A model generated the notes under the pieces. The model was not told where the DNA came from. It worked only from the letters and a program-made list of their open reading frames with translations, and made no database searches. From positions 21,276,501-21,340,500 of the forward strand of contig CM065295.1 of NCBI GenBank assembly GCA_032871835.1: a stretch of 64,000 nt of DNA. Direction: 5' to 3'. Source of the stretch: Dipteronia dyeriana (taxonomy: Eukaryota > Streptophyta > Magnoliopsida > Sapindales > Sapindaceae). Shown piece by piece: positions 1-10,917 of the stretch (position 1 is its first letter; every line of letters begins with the position of its first letter). Position numbers and translations under genes: made by a program.

Positions 1-256
1 TTCATTAGATTGACCAATGCCACCCTTGGGATGATAGAAATATAAAAAAATGACAGAATGCACATTGTGACATGCTAATGGTTTTCTCATAGTTCAAAAG
101 TCAGATTTAGATACAAACTAAATATACAATTATTGAAACTCCAAATAGCAGGAGCCCGTCCAACTACACTGGACTGTCAGTTCCTCGTAGAAAAATCTAG
201 CCATTCAACTTTAATAGAATAATAATCCAATGAACAAAAGCGGTAACAAATCATAC

Positions 257-1191
257 CAGGTTTCAGGTCACGATGAATGATCCCATGAGAGTGTAAACAT
301 TCCATTGCACGGGCGATATCGAGGGCAAAACCGATTGCCACACGACTGTCCAAGGACCTTGGCCGCGTGTTCAATAAGTATTTACGCAATGTCCCACCCA
401 ATAGGAGCTCGGTTACTATTACCATGACAGGTTCATTGCAAGCACCAATAAACTGACAATAAGCATAGACCACTTATTAGAATACATTGTGCACATACTT
501 TCAATAACTTTTGCAAGAAATTTAGTCAGAATTACAAAAAGTCATATTATAAGAAGTAATTGATTATATATGCTAAGCAAACAACCTTCACAAGATTTTT
601 GTGTTGTACTCTAGACAACATAGCAACTTCTCTTGCAAACCGAGCTTCTCTCTTGGCAATTTCCTCTGGAACATCTCCTCTATGAACAATTTTAATTGCA
701 ACATTTTGGTTTTTATATCTGAAAACACACAAAGAATTCATAAGCCAAAGAATGAGATGATGGCACCATAACTAAACCCCATCGATCTGCAGATAATCTC
801 CTCAAATAAAATACCAAATAAAAAAATGCATATTTTAGGTCAAATAGTACAAACACACAATGACAAAATATAGTTTTGTTTCTCGAGTGATAATATAAAA
901 GATAGAAGCCATAAAAATAAAAATAAAAAATTCAACAACCCCAGAAATTTAAATTTACTAAAAATCATAGAAGCTAATTTTCTGTATAGAATTGATTATA
1001 AAAAGAATGAAGAACTACAATCTAAAGAAAAGAAACCAAGAACACAACAAATTGACATACTTTCCCTCGTATACTTTAGCATGAGCTCCCTCTCCAATTT
1101 TTGGGCCAACAAAAAGTTGCTTAGCATCGACCAGCCATTTGGGGTCTAAATTGAACTCTGTAGATGAAAAAAAATCATTTGCAGATCCCAT
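257..1191 (-). CDS. ATN1-type Raf-like protein kinase, N-terminal exons (partial)
   Basis: Three coding exons on the minus strand: 1061-1191 (ATG at 1189-1191), 586-718 and 257-452. They are joined by GT-AG introns with matching phases; the next exon lies off the left edge. The first 153 residues give a glycine-rich loop IGEGAHAKVYEG (about residues 32-43), the VAIK lysine at 53, a conserved VQHKNLVKFIGAC stretch, and the catalytic HRDLKP with Asp at 150. The short N-terminus and the sequence LDPKWLVDAKQLFVGPKIGEG match small plant Raf-like MAPKKK-group kinases of the ATN1/STY type, which are soluble Ser/Thr/Tyr kinases without a long regulatory N-terminus. The activation loop and C-lobe cannot be seen, so activity cannot be judged. 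No stops or frameshifts were found. Family call is firm; substrate unknown. Confidence 0.9.
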
Positions 1192-1740
1192 TTTTTTCAT
1201 CAAAAGAAGAACTGAACTAACATCTATTGACCAACAAAACCAAATCAAGCTCCTTTGTGTTTACCACTTCCTCCAAGTAAGCTGAAAGTGATTATTATAA
1301 ATTGACCCTAGACATCCAAATTAAGTGACAGATCCAAAGTCATCAAAATATGACCTTAAATTCTGGAGACAAAGATCAACAAAACCCCACAAGTTTTTTT
1401 TTTTCTTTTTTTCTTTTTCAGTCTCAGCAGACACCTAGCTACCAACAACTGGAGGAAATCTTAAATGGGAAATTAGAAAACAGAGCAAATCAAAGACCTC
1501 AACAAAGCTCTGTCTGGAAGCAGAGTTGTGTGATAGAAAAGCTTTAATGGAGGATTGAAGTTGTTAGTGGTGGCAGTGAAACTGAACGACCCAGATTGGA
1601 AAAGTTGAAGCAGGTGGTGGCGGTGGGTTCGAGAGATTAAATGAGAAGGTTTTGCTCTTAAGAGGACGCGTTTGAGAGGGTGTGTGTTGTTGATGCGGTT
1701 GCTTGATCTGTGCATTATAAAGCCGCGGCAGGAATCGAGT
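1192..1740 (-). promoter_or_regulatory. Kinase 5' leader and probable core promoter
   Basis: On the minus strand a TATA-like word (CTTTATAATG) lies at about 1713-1722. It is followed by a pyrimidine-rich leader with CCACCGCCACCACC-type sequence, typical of plant 5' UTRs. A short upstream reading frame (ATG at 1221-1223, seven codons then TGA ending at 1200) lies 8 bases before the main ATG. A CAATAG just before it could instead be the acceptor of a 5'-UTR intron. The start site and leader splicing cannot be fixed from sequence. Confidence 0.4.
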
Positions 1741-2600
1741 CTTTGTCAGAAAAAGAAAACAGTGCCTTTTTGGTTTAACAATAAACAAACAAATTATTTG
1801 GACCCAAATCCAGATTAATGTTTTAGTTACTGCAGTAGTGCAGTACTTCAATTTATTTTGGCTTTGATTTTTAAATTAATTAATAATTATTTATTTTTCA
1901 TTTAAATTTTAAATGATTCAATTTTTATCTTATTGTACGATCACTTTTAAGTTTTAAACAATTAACAGATTTCTCCTATTTTTGAATAAAAAATTTATTT
2001 GAGATGCTAGCATCACATCTAAACAACAAATATAGATTTTTATTTTTTTCTTATTGATTGAAAACATTTTATATAAAAATACTTTCAAATATACTCTTTT
2101 TTATTTTATCTTTTAAATATTACGAGAATTACACGTGTTAAGATCAAACAAACTATTTTTCATAATGTATAAATAATACTTATCATACATGTTTGTATAA
2201 TACATATAATATGATTTGAACTCCTCACCGTATATGTAGAAGAGATGTACATTACCAATTCTACTGATAGGTGATGTGCACTTTTAAATAAACTTATAAA
2301 TTTTGTTTCATTTATATTTATTTTCCTAAACTAACTACCAACCCAATGAAATAATAATAGTTTACCATGGGTTGACATTTATTTCAAAATCAAGAAAAAT
2401 ATTAGAATTTTCTGTTCATATGCATTTTCTATATTTTTTTTATCTACCGTAAAGCCACAAAATTAGTTGATTCTTTTTTTTTTCATATACATACCAAAAT
2501 TATCAAGTTTGGAAATTTCGTAAGTTTACAACATTTAAATTGACATCGATAAAATAAAAAAAAATTATACATTATATATTAATGTCAATCATGATTCCTC
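1741..2600. other. AT-rich intergenic DNA, no gene seen
   Basis: Distal upstream region of the kinase gene. Very AT-rich with homopolymer runs; open frames are short and without recognisable protein features. Confidence 0.6.
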
Positions 2601-2603
2601 TTA

Positions 2604-3145
2604 GCAACTCCAACCCAATATACCAAATATTACACTAATTTGTTATTAAAAGAGTATATTTCTTACATCAATTTTTTTTTCCACTCCAATGTATAAATAC
2701 CAAATGTTATATCAATAGAGTATATTTAAAAATATTCTCCCAACATATATTTATACAATATTCAAAAAAAGAAAATAATTATTATATTGGTTAAATGTAC
2801 TAATTAATACTTAAATTTAATAAATTATATATATATATATATATCAATATTGATATCATTTTAAATATCTCAATGAGATGTTTTTAGCTGTATATTTTTT
2901 AGGAATACATATTGCTATAATTAAATATGTGAGAGTTAAATTAATAATTCTAAAAAATATTGAAACCGATGTAACATCTAACGGGTTAATCGAAAAAAAA
3001 GGGACTTGGTGTAGCTATTGTACATATCAAATTTGGTGTACAATGTAGTTCCACAATTTATTTATTTTTTTGTATTTGATGTATTTGTTGGAGATGAATT
3101 TTATTAGTGTTTTTTGTATGAATGATGTGTTGGTTGGAGTTGTTC
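2604..3145. mobile_element. PIF/Harbinger-type MITE (542 bp)
   Basis: Terminal inverted repeats: left GCAACTCCAACC, right end reading GAACAACTCCAACC on the other strand. The three-base flanks are TTA (2601-2603) and TAA (3146-3148). The interior is AT-rich, non-coding and holds a TA microsatellite at about 2827-2845. CAACTCCAACC termini with a TWA target are common in plant Tourist-like elements. The TSD is imperfect in sense, so the exact ends may be off by a base or two. Confidence 0.65.
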
Positions 3146-3148
3146 TAA

Positions 3149-4470
3149 AAAAAAACGTGTCGAATCCGCATCCGACCATCTCTATCTATATTGGTTTTAT
3201 CTTATGGATTCTATATTTAATATTCATAAGAATCTTAATAAAATTAAAAAAAATCAGAAGATGATTAAGAAAAAAAATATTCAAACACTAAAACTATCTT
3301 TTTAATATAAAACATTAAAAAAATGAAACATGAGAAAAAAAAAATAATAGCTTCTTTTAAAAAATAATAATAATTCTAATTTTTTATTTTAAAAAAATAA
3401 AAATTTATTTATTTATTTAACAAATAATTTTTTAAATAACATTAAAAAGGGAACAGAGGGACAAACAAACAAAGGGCAAGCATGTTTTTATTGTTTTATA
3501 CTTTTCGGCATCCGTCATGGAGTTAACCTTCTAAATCAAGTGTATATATGAAGTTTGACCTTTGGCTACACCGACACCTTTGACTTTCAACACACTACAC
3601 AATACGATAGTACACCTCTCACTTTTTATTACCATTTAATAGATTTTTATTCTTCTTTACAAATCTATTCAACCTATAATGATATGGTACGGAAGTTATC
3701 ATTATCATAAACAATATAAAATAATGTGTTTAATTAAAAAAAATCACTTGTTACATCATTTCAATTGAAATTTGGATTATTTTTTTGAATTATCTATCAT
3801 CGGTGATTCTCTATTTCAAACATGGATTTCATTGTTAAATATATTAGATTATGAGAAAATAAATATTAGTTTCGGTGAAAATTTCGGTACCTAACTATTT
3901 GGAAATTTCGTAACCTAAATTTTTGTAAATTTCAATAGAATATATTTTTTTTTATCTTCACAACAACTCGAAATAAGCTCTATAAAGCATTTTTTATTAA
4001 TAATAATAAAAGTAAAAAAGAGAAAGAAGTAAAGGGTGTTCACCATATGTGTCTTAAAACACATCAAGTTAAAAAGGCATGCAGGCCTTAACATAAATAC
4101 AAAAAAAAAAAAAAAAACCCTAATTAGTTAGACCGGCATAGTCATTCCTTTTTGCCTCATTCTGTGCTGTCCAATTATCGATAAGGTTTAATTCTGTTTA
4201 TACCGCTGAAGCCGTAAAATCAATACGAATTTTAGTCTCAGTTACTGAGAGTCGCTTATAATTCCCCTTACTTATTTAAGACTTAGAACTAGATAAATCT
4301 TAAAAGTGGACTTTACTTTTCTTTTTGATTTGGTCACTACGGAAATCCAATTATTGTCAAATATAAGATCTTAACCATGATTACAATTTGAAGCATGAAT
4401 ATTATAGTCTTCTATATATTCTCCAAATTATTTTTTCATTGTTATCTCTTGAAATTCCATCCAAAACTTG
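3149..4470. other. AT-rich intergenic DNA, no gene seen
   Basis: Long A/T runs, a poly-A stretch near 4101-4118 and no coding signal in any frame. Confidence 0.55.
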
Positions 4471-4479
4471 CTAATCACT

Positions 4480-5880
4480 TTCAATCTTTGGATTGTCAAG
4501 AATCACTGGGTTATTAATGCAAATATTATCTACATAATATTGAGTATTCTCATTATTATCTTCCAAGTTTAAACACTTGGTATTCAAATTATTGGAGATA
4601 TTAACATTAATTCCCACATCTTGATTAGGGAATTGTTCAAGTGTTTGAAGTTGAGTTGGAGAAATACTCTCAATTAACTCTTGATCTTCCGCAAGTGCAT
4701 TAAATGTGCTGATCATCACCGGAAACTGCTCTTCACGGATTGAGTCAACATCTTGAAACCCAAATTTACCAACTTTAAAATTGGATGTTATTTCCCGATT
4801 CACTTTCTGAGTATCAATCACATTTAATTCAAATAAATATAGAGATAATTGGATGCTACCATTTTTATCATCCGTATTAATTCCGAGATTTTCAAAATTT
4901 TGAATTTTCATAATTTTCTCTTCCTGTATCGTTTCCTTTTGATTTTTGTGAGACTGTTTAGCGAGGTTGTTCCTCCACGACAACCTGCCCATTATGGTAG
5001 CCAGTGGTGTTGGTTTTCGTGATAGGTCGATAAGCTTGCCTTGGATTTCTTGGTCGCGATCGGCCTATGTCAGAATTAATCTCTTTGTTCTTTTGCTAGC
5101 ATCTAGTAGAATCATGGCCAAAAACTTTACAATTCGTACATCTCTCTGAAAGATTTTCATGTATACCATCCATAGAGAAACATATATATTCATCTCTCTT
5201 CACATTCAAAAATGATGGCTGATTTGAAGTTAAATCAATGTCCACCAGAACTCGGGCATAAAACCCATATGCTTGACACCATGTAACTTGATCTAGTTGT
5301 AGAGGGATGCTAACTTCTCATGCAATCTCCATGATTGTAGTTGGATGCCAGTATTCCGAGCATAGATGGTAGAACATCACCTAAATTTGAGCATGTAATA
5401 ATTGTTGATTATATGGATTAAAATCTGATTTCCAATGAAAAATATGAAAAATACAGTTTGAAATTAAACAAGAACCTCCACTCGAAACCTTCTTTAAATC
5501 TTGCAAAATCGATTGCAATACAGATTTTAACTTACTAGGCTTTAAAGGTATAAAACCTTTTCTTAAAAGCAAACGGTCACAAAGATTTTGACAATATTTC
5601 AGCCTTTCTTGAACATATTTTTGGCTAATGCGAACACACATGATGTCTCCTTTTACAACTGGCACTGATAGAAGATTTGGTTGAACACGTGCTTTATCGG
5701 TTTTGAGTAGAGACATAAAAGTTTTCGACTTTGATGATGGTTGTGGTAAAGTATCAGAAACATTTGAGAGAGGGGTGAAGAAATTCCATTGATATACTTT
5801 TGAATGATCCATTGATAAGGCTACAAAAGTGACCGAAAACCCAAGAGGGAGAGAAAGTCTGATCAGATCGATTATCAAGA
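4480..5880 (-). pseudogene. LINE-type gag/ORF1 relic: DUF4283 plus CCHC zinc knuckle
   Basis: Reading right to left, 5381-5878 encodes a 165-residue frame with VVKGDIMCVRISQKYVQERL and KLKSVLQSILQDLK, the pattern of the DUF4283 N-terminal domain of plant LINE ORF1 / gag-like proteins. After a break, 5100-5300 (minus) continues with the typical YARVLVDIDL segment and a zinc knuckle CTNCKVFGHDSTRC (C-X2-C-X4-H-X4-C). A TAG directly follows the last Cys. Frame 4471-4992 is acidic and Asn-rich and may be the divergent C-terminus. No reverse transcriptase or endonuclease is visible nearby, so this is a truncated or domesticated-then-decayed ORF1. Frames are interrupted between the two domains; not functional as it stands. 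Confidence 0.75.
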
Positions 5881-5949
5881 GATGAGAATATGCGATTGTA
5901 TTTTATATCTTCATAACAAAAAAATAAATCAATTGAATATAACGTCAAT

Positions 5950-8110
5950 TCTTTTAAAATATATTGGAAATTTAAGGATATTATTTACATGGGTACTCTC
6001 AAATTATGAAAAATATTATAAATAAATCGGAAATATTATTAACATTTACATCTTGTCATGTTTAAATTTATCGAAAATACAGATAATCAAATTTATTTAT
6101 GGTTTTATTATAAATAAAAGAAAAACCTTGTTTATATCTAAGATTTACTCAAATTTGAATTGATTTTAGGTATGTTTTAATTATGATGTTTTATGTTTAA
6201 AAGTTAGGGTACCGGTGGGCTTTGGAGTATTAAGAGTTTGAGACTTTGAGTGGTTTATCTAGAACTAAGAGTTAATTTTGTAAGAAAAGAAAGTACCATA
6301 AGCTATCCATTTATTTGTCATAAGTCATAACTATTAATTATTTAGGGCGATTGACTTCATATTAATTGTTTAGGCAGATTTTGACGCATCTCCGATTTAT
6401 TATTATATAATAAATGTTACTGTGTTTTTTTCTCATAAATGCCACATTATTTGAATAAAATAAAGAATAGTATGTGTGGTTGTATATTAAATATAATTTT
6501 CTTTTAGGTTGAAATATTAATCTTTAATATTGTTTGTACTTGACTGTAACAAAAATAATAATAATTAGTGTTTGTACACCCAATGCCCATGGTAAAAAAC
6601 TAAAAAACAACCATTAAATTACTGCACATCACCTTTTAGCGGAATTGCTAATGTACCCCTTAATTATAAACGGTGAGGGATTCAAATCCCATAACGTGTC
6701 ATATCGTTATGATTTATGAGAGTAGATATATGAGTCAAATATGTATCATTTGATATTAATAGTCATTTTATATTAGTTATTTTATTACTTAAAAAAAAAT
6801 ATCAATGAATTATTGAAAATAACCCTATGACATTTTTGTTGTTGAAATTTTTATAATATTTCGAGATAAGGGAGGAAGCATGACTTGAACTCATAACTTT
6901 TTCTTTTTAAACGTAGGTGTGGGAGGCTTATCATTAAACCCTATAACATGTTATACCTACTTGTTTATTAGAATAATACTCGAGGTCTCAAATTATATCC
7001 AAACTTGTATTCCAATTTATGAGGTTTCAATTGACAAATTAACACAGGTTAATAAAAAGGATAGTCAATTTTTAAAGTATGAGACTCCATATATTTTTTT
7101 TCTTACGGAATTCAGACTCAATAATATTATAGTGTTACGAAATTACTTGAATTCACCATGTAACATTAAAGAGGGGGGATTACATGAGTAATGCACCTGA
7201 TAATTTTGCATTTAAAAGGAAGTCAAATCATAAAACCATGTCGGTGTGAGTGCAAAGTCGTAGTGGGCCCGAATCAATTTTGTAGAGACAAATATCAAAC
7301 GGGCCCTGACTTTAGAGGCCTTTTTTTTTTTACTTAGCAATACAAAGGACAGCGCAGCAAGTCACAATAACTCGCAGGAACATGCAAAAAATAATCAAAG
7401 TCGTTGAAAAAACAACATAAAAAGTATTTTTTTTTTTAAATTTGTTTTTTATTAGATTTTGTTTAGATTCTGCCGATGAAGTTTGTGAACATAGTGGGTG
7501 AGTGTTACCTTTTTTTGCATTCCAGAGTGTTGACTCCATTTTTAATTCCATCCATTTGACTGTTGATCCAACGGTCAATAATCCACCATCAAATAATCAT
7601 TTTGATTGATTCAAAAAATCCACCCAAAATGTTATATTTCCATTCACGGGACAAAGAAATTCAAATGTCTACATCTTCTCACATGATTCATGCCCCCCAT
7701 TTTTACTATTATTTGAAAAGAAAAAAAAAATACATTTTTCAATTTATTATATTGTTAATGTCGGTCAAGTTTAGACGTTTAGTATAACATATTTAAGAAG
7801 GTATAGGTTGATAATGTGATATCTAGAGATATGGCCCCATTGATTTAAGATATGTAAAATTATAGTAGTCCATTGTATTTTATGAAATTTAATGTAATTC
7901 AATAATCTTTAATATTAAGTTTGAGAGTCGTCAAAAAACTACAATCCTAATACTATTAGCAAGTTGGAACCCTAAATAAAAGTCGTAAGGAGTGATGTAA
8001 AATGTTATTTTTGGCCGATGATGGAATAACAATCTGAGCATTTTCACTCTAAATGAGAAAGTAAACTAGCATATATAAGATGTTTGAATGAGCTAGTCAA
8101 TTCAGGTCAG
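5950..8110. other. Intergenic DNA, no gene seen
   Basis: AT-rich, with short frames only. Around 7250-7330 there is a small GC-richer patch (TGGGCCCGAATC and ACGGGCCCTGAC) that may be a decayed element, but no convincing TIR or TSD was found. Confidence 0.5.
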
Positions 8111-8114
8111 AAGA

Positions 8115-8424
8115 ATGTATCATAAAAGTTATATGATGTGTTATATAAATAACAATAGACAGAAAGAAAATGTTTATCGTGTGTGTGGTGGAAAAGGCTT
8201 ATCAACACCTGAAGATGAGATGTTGAGGAAAAATATCGAAGACGCTTTTGAGGAAGTTGACATTTTAACAACGGTTGACAGAGAGAGCCCGTATAAACAG
8301 AGGAGTAACAAAGGAAATGGATTAAGTCGTTTGAGACCTTCTCTATTCAAATTAACACACAAACTTTCTTTTTCGTTTTGAACAAAATTACTAATTTCAG
8401 CATCATAAAGGTTTTGCTGACAAA
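8115..8424 (+). repeat. Duplicated segment, copy 1 (homologous to 56.76-57.35 kb)
   Basis: Contains an 88-residue frame (8115-8381) with EDEMLRKNIEDAFEEVDI. The segment 8200-8424 is clearly homologous to 56765-57353, where the same frame is broken by a stop and by a 367-bp MITE. I do not recognise the peptide; one open and one broken copy of similar sequence argue for an old duplicated gene fragment, not a working gene. Confidence 0.6.
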
Positions 8425-9346
8425 TAGGAATGGACACCCAAACCGAACAATCCGTCCAAACAAATCGATTTAAGTAGGTTGGTTTGGTTTTATTAAAAAA
8501 AAAAGAACCAAATGAGTTACTTTTTAGAAATTCAATTGGTTTGTATTGGGTTGTGTGTTGTGTTTTATCGATCCACATCACTCAACACAAACCATTACAT
8601 ACTTATATATATATTTAAATCAGTGTGTACTGATATAACTTTATCGGTAAATTAAATATAAATTATTAGATTTACATACTTTGATTCAAAGTGTATCACT
8701 TATTAAAGTTTCTCCATAATCAGTGGTCCACATACAATACACTGATGAAAGTTATATCAGTACACACCGATCAGAACGAGACTATATATATATACTCTCA
8801 CACACTATCATATATAAAAAAAATTAAAGTTAACCTAAAATTATATTATATTTATTTCCAAGGTTATGTCTTTCCCAATTCTAAGTTCTAACCCTCTCAA
8901 TTTATTTTAAAAGTTATTTCCATCTCATCTGAAGTTGTTAACATTAAACATATTTAGTGAGGGTAAGTATTATTTTTTTATATTGTTTCGTACAAAACCC
9001 ATTAAACGATACATCTTAGTTTTTTTTAAATAAGTTTTATACATTCTACACTTCAGTTTTTTTTTTAACTATTATTGTTATGCTCTTTGGTTAAATTTAA
9101 TATTATTATTTATCTTATTGATAATGGGTTTAACTACATATATTGATATTATTATATTTGTTCAAATAAAAGAAATAATATAATTATTTTCTTAAACTGT
9201 CTAACCGAAACGAATTTTATTTGTTTGATTTGGTTTGGTTTTACCTTATAATTGATTTACTTTGGGTTGTAAAAAAATACACTCATTAAATAATGGTTGG
9301 TTTGGGTATCGTCAAACCCAACCAAACCAACCCATGCCTATCCCTA
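8425..9346. mobile_element. Non-autonomous hAT element (922 bp)
   Basis: Ends TAGGAATGGACA at the left and TAGGGATAGGCA (reverse strand) at the right. Flanking 8-mers are CTGACAAA (8417-8424) and CCAACAAA (9347-9354). Subterminal regions are full of AACCAAACC / GGTTTGGTT words facing inward. The related locus at 57.3 kb has one uninterrupted CCAACAAA (57346-57353) at the same place, an empty site confirming the insertion. No transposase is present. Confidence 0.8.
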
Positions 9347-9354
9347 CCAACAAA

Positions 9355-9480
9355 CAACACCCTCTTAGTCGTTATCTTCAATTCATTTGAATCTAACTCC
9401 CTCTTCTCACAAAACAATCTCCATTTATCATACAACCAATATTTAGTTGACTCTTACTCTATTACTTACTGACAAACGGA
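9355..9480. repeat. Dispersed duplicated segment related to 54.42 and 50.88 kb
   Basis: The stretch with CAATTCATTTGAATCTAACT and the following TTCTCACAAAACAATCTCC recurs, diverged, at about 54419-54490. The TCTCACC-AAATAATCTC part recurs at about 50877-50920, immediately after NBS-LRR pseudogene sequence. Probably remnants of a local segmental duplication. Confidence 0.5.
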
Positions 9481-9484
9481 TCCA

Positions 9485-9880
9485 GGTAGCTCAGATCTAG
9501 CTAGGTTAGACGGTTCGGTCTTAGATGGTTTGCTTGGTCTAGTGTGTTAGGGCTAGCTGAACAGAGCAGAACGACTTCTCGCTGTGTGTCTAGTAGAACC
9601 CGAAGCATTGGCATTGAAAGAAAGAAGTCCCTCAAGCATTGAAGAAAGAACAAAGACAAGGATTTACCTATAGGATAATCCTGTATAGAATCATCGACTA
9701 CTCGAAAGTCAACTCATCTTGGAGCATGGAAAGAAGGATCGATGGACAGAGTACTAGAGAGAAAGCCTTTGGTCTCTATGCCTGCTGAAGTCAGCTATTT
9801 ATTTCCAGGTATTCCGTGTCTGGTTTGATAGAACAAGGATGAAAGACCCAGAAAAGAGACTCTTATCAAATACATAAATT
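9485..9880. other. Possible mitochondrial DNA insert (NUMT-like)
   Basis: Base composition rises sharply against the AT-rich neighbours. The text (for example AAAGAAAGAAGTCCCTCAAG and CCTGCTGAAGTCAGCTATTT) has the style of plant mitochondrial intergenic DNA. No mitochondrial gene is included, so the origin is an inference from composition and look only. Confidence 0.35.
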
Positions 9881-10497
9881 GAGTTCCTCTAAATGCTGAG
9901 ATCTGATTGTCGAGTTGGTAATATATTGATTTAAGCACCTTAGGATGAGTGCGGTATCGATAGTGAGTTGATAGCTTTGTCCTATAGTATAATTTTTTGT
10001 TAAGGCTTGATTAGCCAATCCACTAACATACAAATCGGGTGTAAAAAAAATTTAAGGCTTGCTTAACTAATCCACTAACATACCTATAGGATAATCCTGT
10101 CTAGAATCATCGACTACTCGAGAGTCAACTCATCTCGGAACATGGAAAGAAGGATCGATGGACAGAGTACTGGAGAGAAAGCCTTTGGTCTCTATGCCTG
10201 CTGAAGTCAGCTATTCATTTCCAGGTATTCCGTGTCTAGTTTGATAGAACAAGGATGAAAGACCCAGAAAAGAGACTCTTATCAAATACATAAATTGAGT
10301 TCCTCTAAATGCTGAGATCTGATTGTCGAGTTGGTAATATACTGATTTAAGCACCTTAGGATGAGTGCGGTATCGATAGTGAGTTGATAGCTTTGTCCTA
10401 TAGTATAATTTTTTGTTAAGGCTTGATTAGCCAATCCACTAACATACAAATGGGGTGTAAAAAAATTTTAAGGCTCGCTTAACTAATCCACTAACAT
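9666..10497. repeat. Tandem duplication, two 416-bp units
   Basis: Unit 1 at 9666-10081 and unit 2 at 10082-10497 are nearly identical head-to-tail copies; both begin ACCTATAGGATAATCCTGT and end in CCACTAACATA. Only a few scattered differences are seen by eye, so this duplication is much younger than the decayed elements around it. The start of each unit is organelle-like, while the end (GTTGATAGCTTTGTCCTATA and following) is related to nuclear sequence at 51.52 kb. Confidence 0.9.
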
Positions 10498-10747
10498 ACA
10501 AAGCATGAAGATATTAATTAATAGTAACAAACTAACAATATTTTTCGTTTTCATACTTGTAAAAATTTCACATGATTTCTCGTACATTGTATATCTCTCA
10601 CACATCTTAACTAATAAAGTAATTCAAAAAATCAAACCTACCTTACATCTTGGTCTTAATGACAGTGACATGACGACTCTCACCAAACTTCTCAAACGAA
10701 TCTATGAGTTCCTGAAACTTTTTGAAAGGTTTTTGTTGCAGGAATAG
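10498..10747 (+). repeat. Duplicated segment related to 51.6 and 36.4 kb
   Basis: An 80-residue frame (10505-10747) lies in a stretch that aligns with 51640-51810 (GATATTAATTAATAGTAACA) and with 36360-36420 (GACAGTGACATGACGACTCT). No domain is recognised; the related copies are not open, so this is unlikely to be a real gene. Confidence 0.5.
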
Positions 10748-10917
10748 AACATATATTTTTTTGTTTATTACTGGTCTATAAAAGTACCTATTAGAGATCC
10801 CGTTTTTATTGAAATACAGATCTTATAATTTATGGTAAAAAAAACTCATTGGTGGTCCTCTGCAAGTCCTGGTGATAGCAGTTGTGGACTTCAGGAGAAA
10901 TTGAAAATCTGTCTTGA

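Noticed and set aside
4101..4118. Poly-A run as a possible LINE tail
   Set aside because: It is on the plus strand, whereas the gag relic at 4480-5880 is on the minus strand, so the polarity is wrong.
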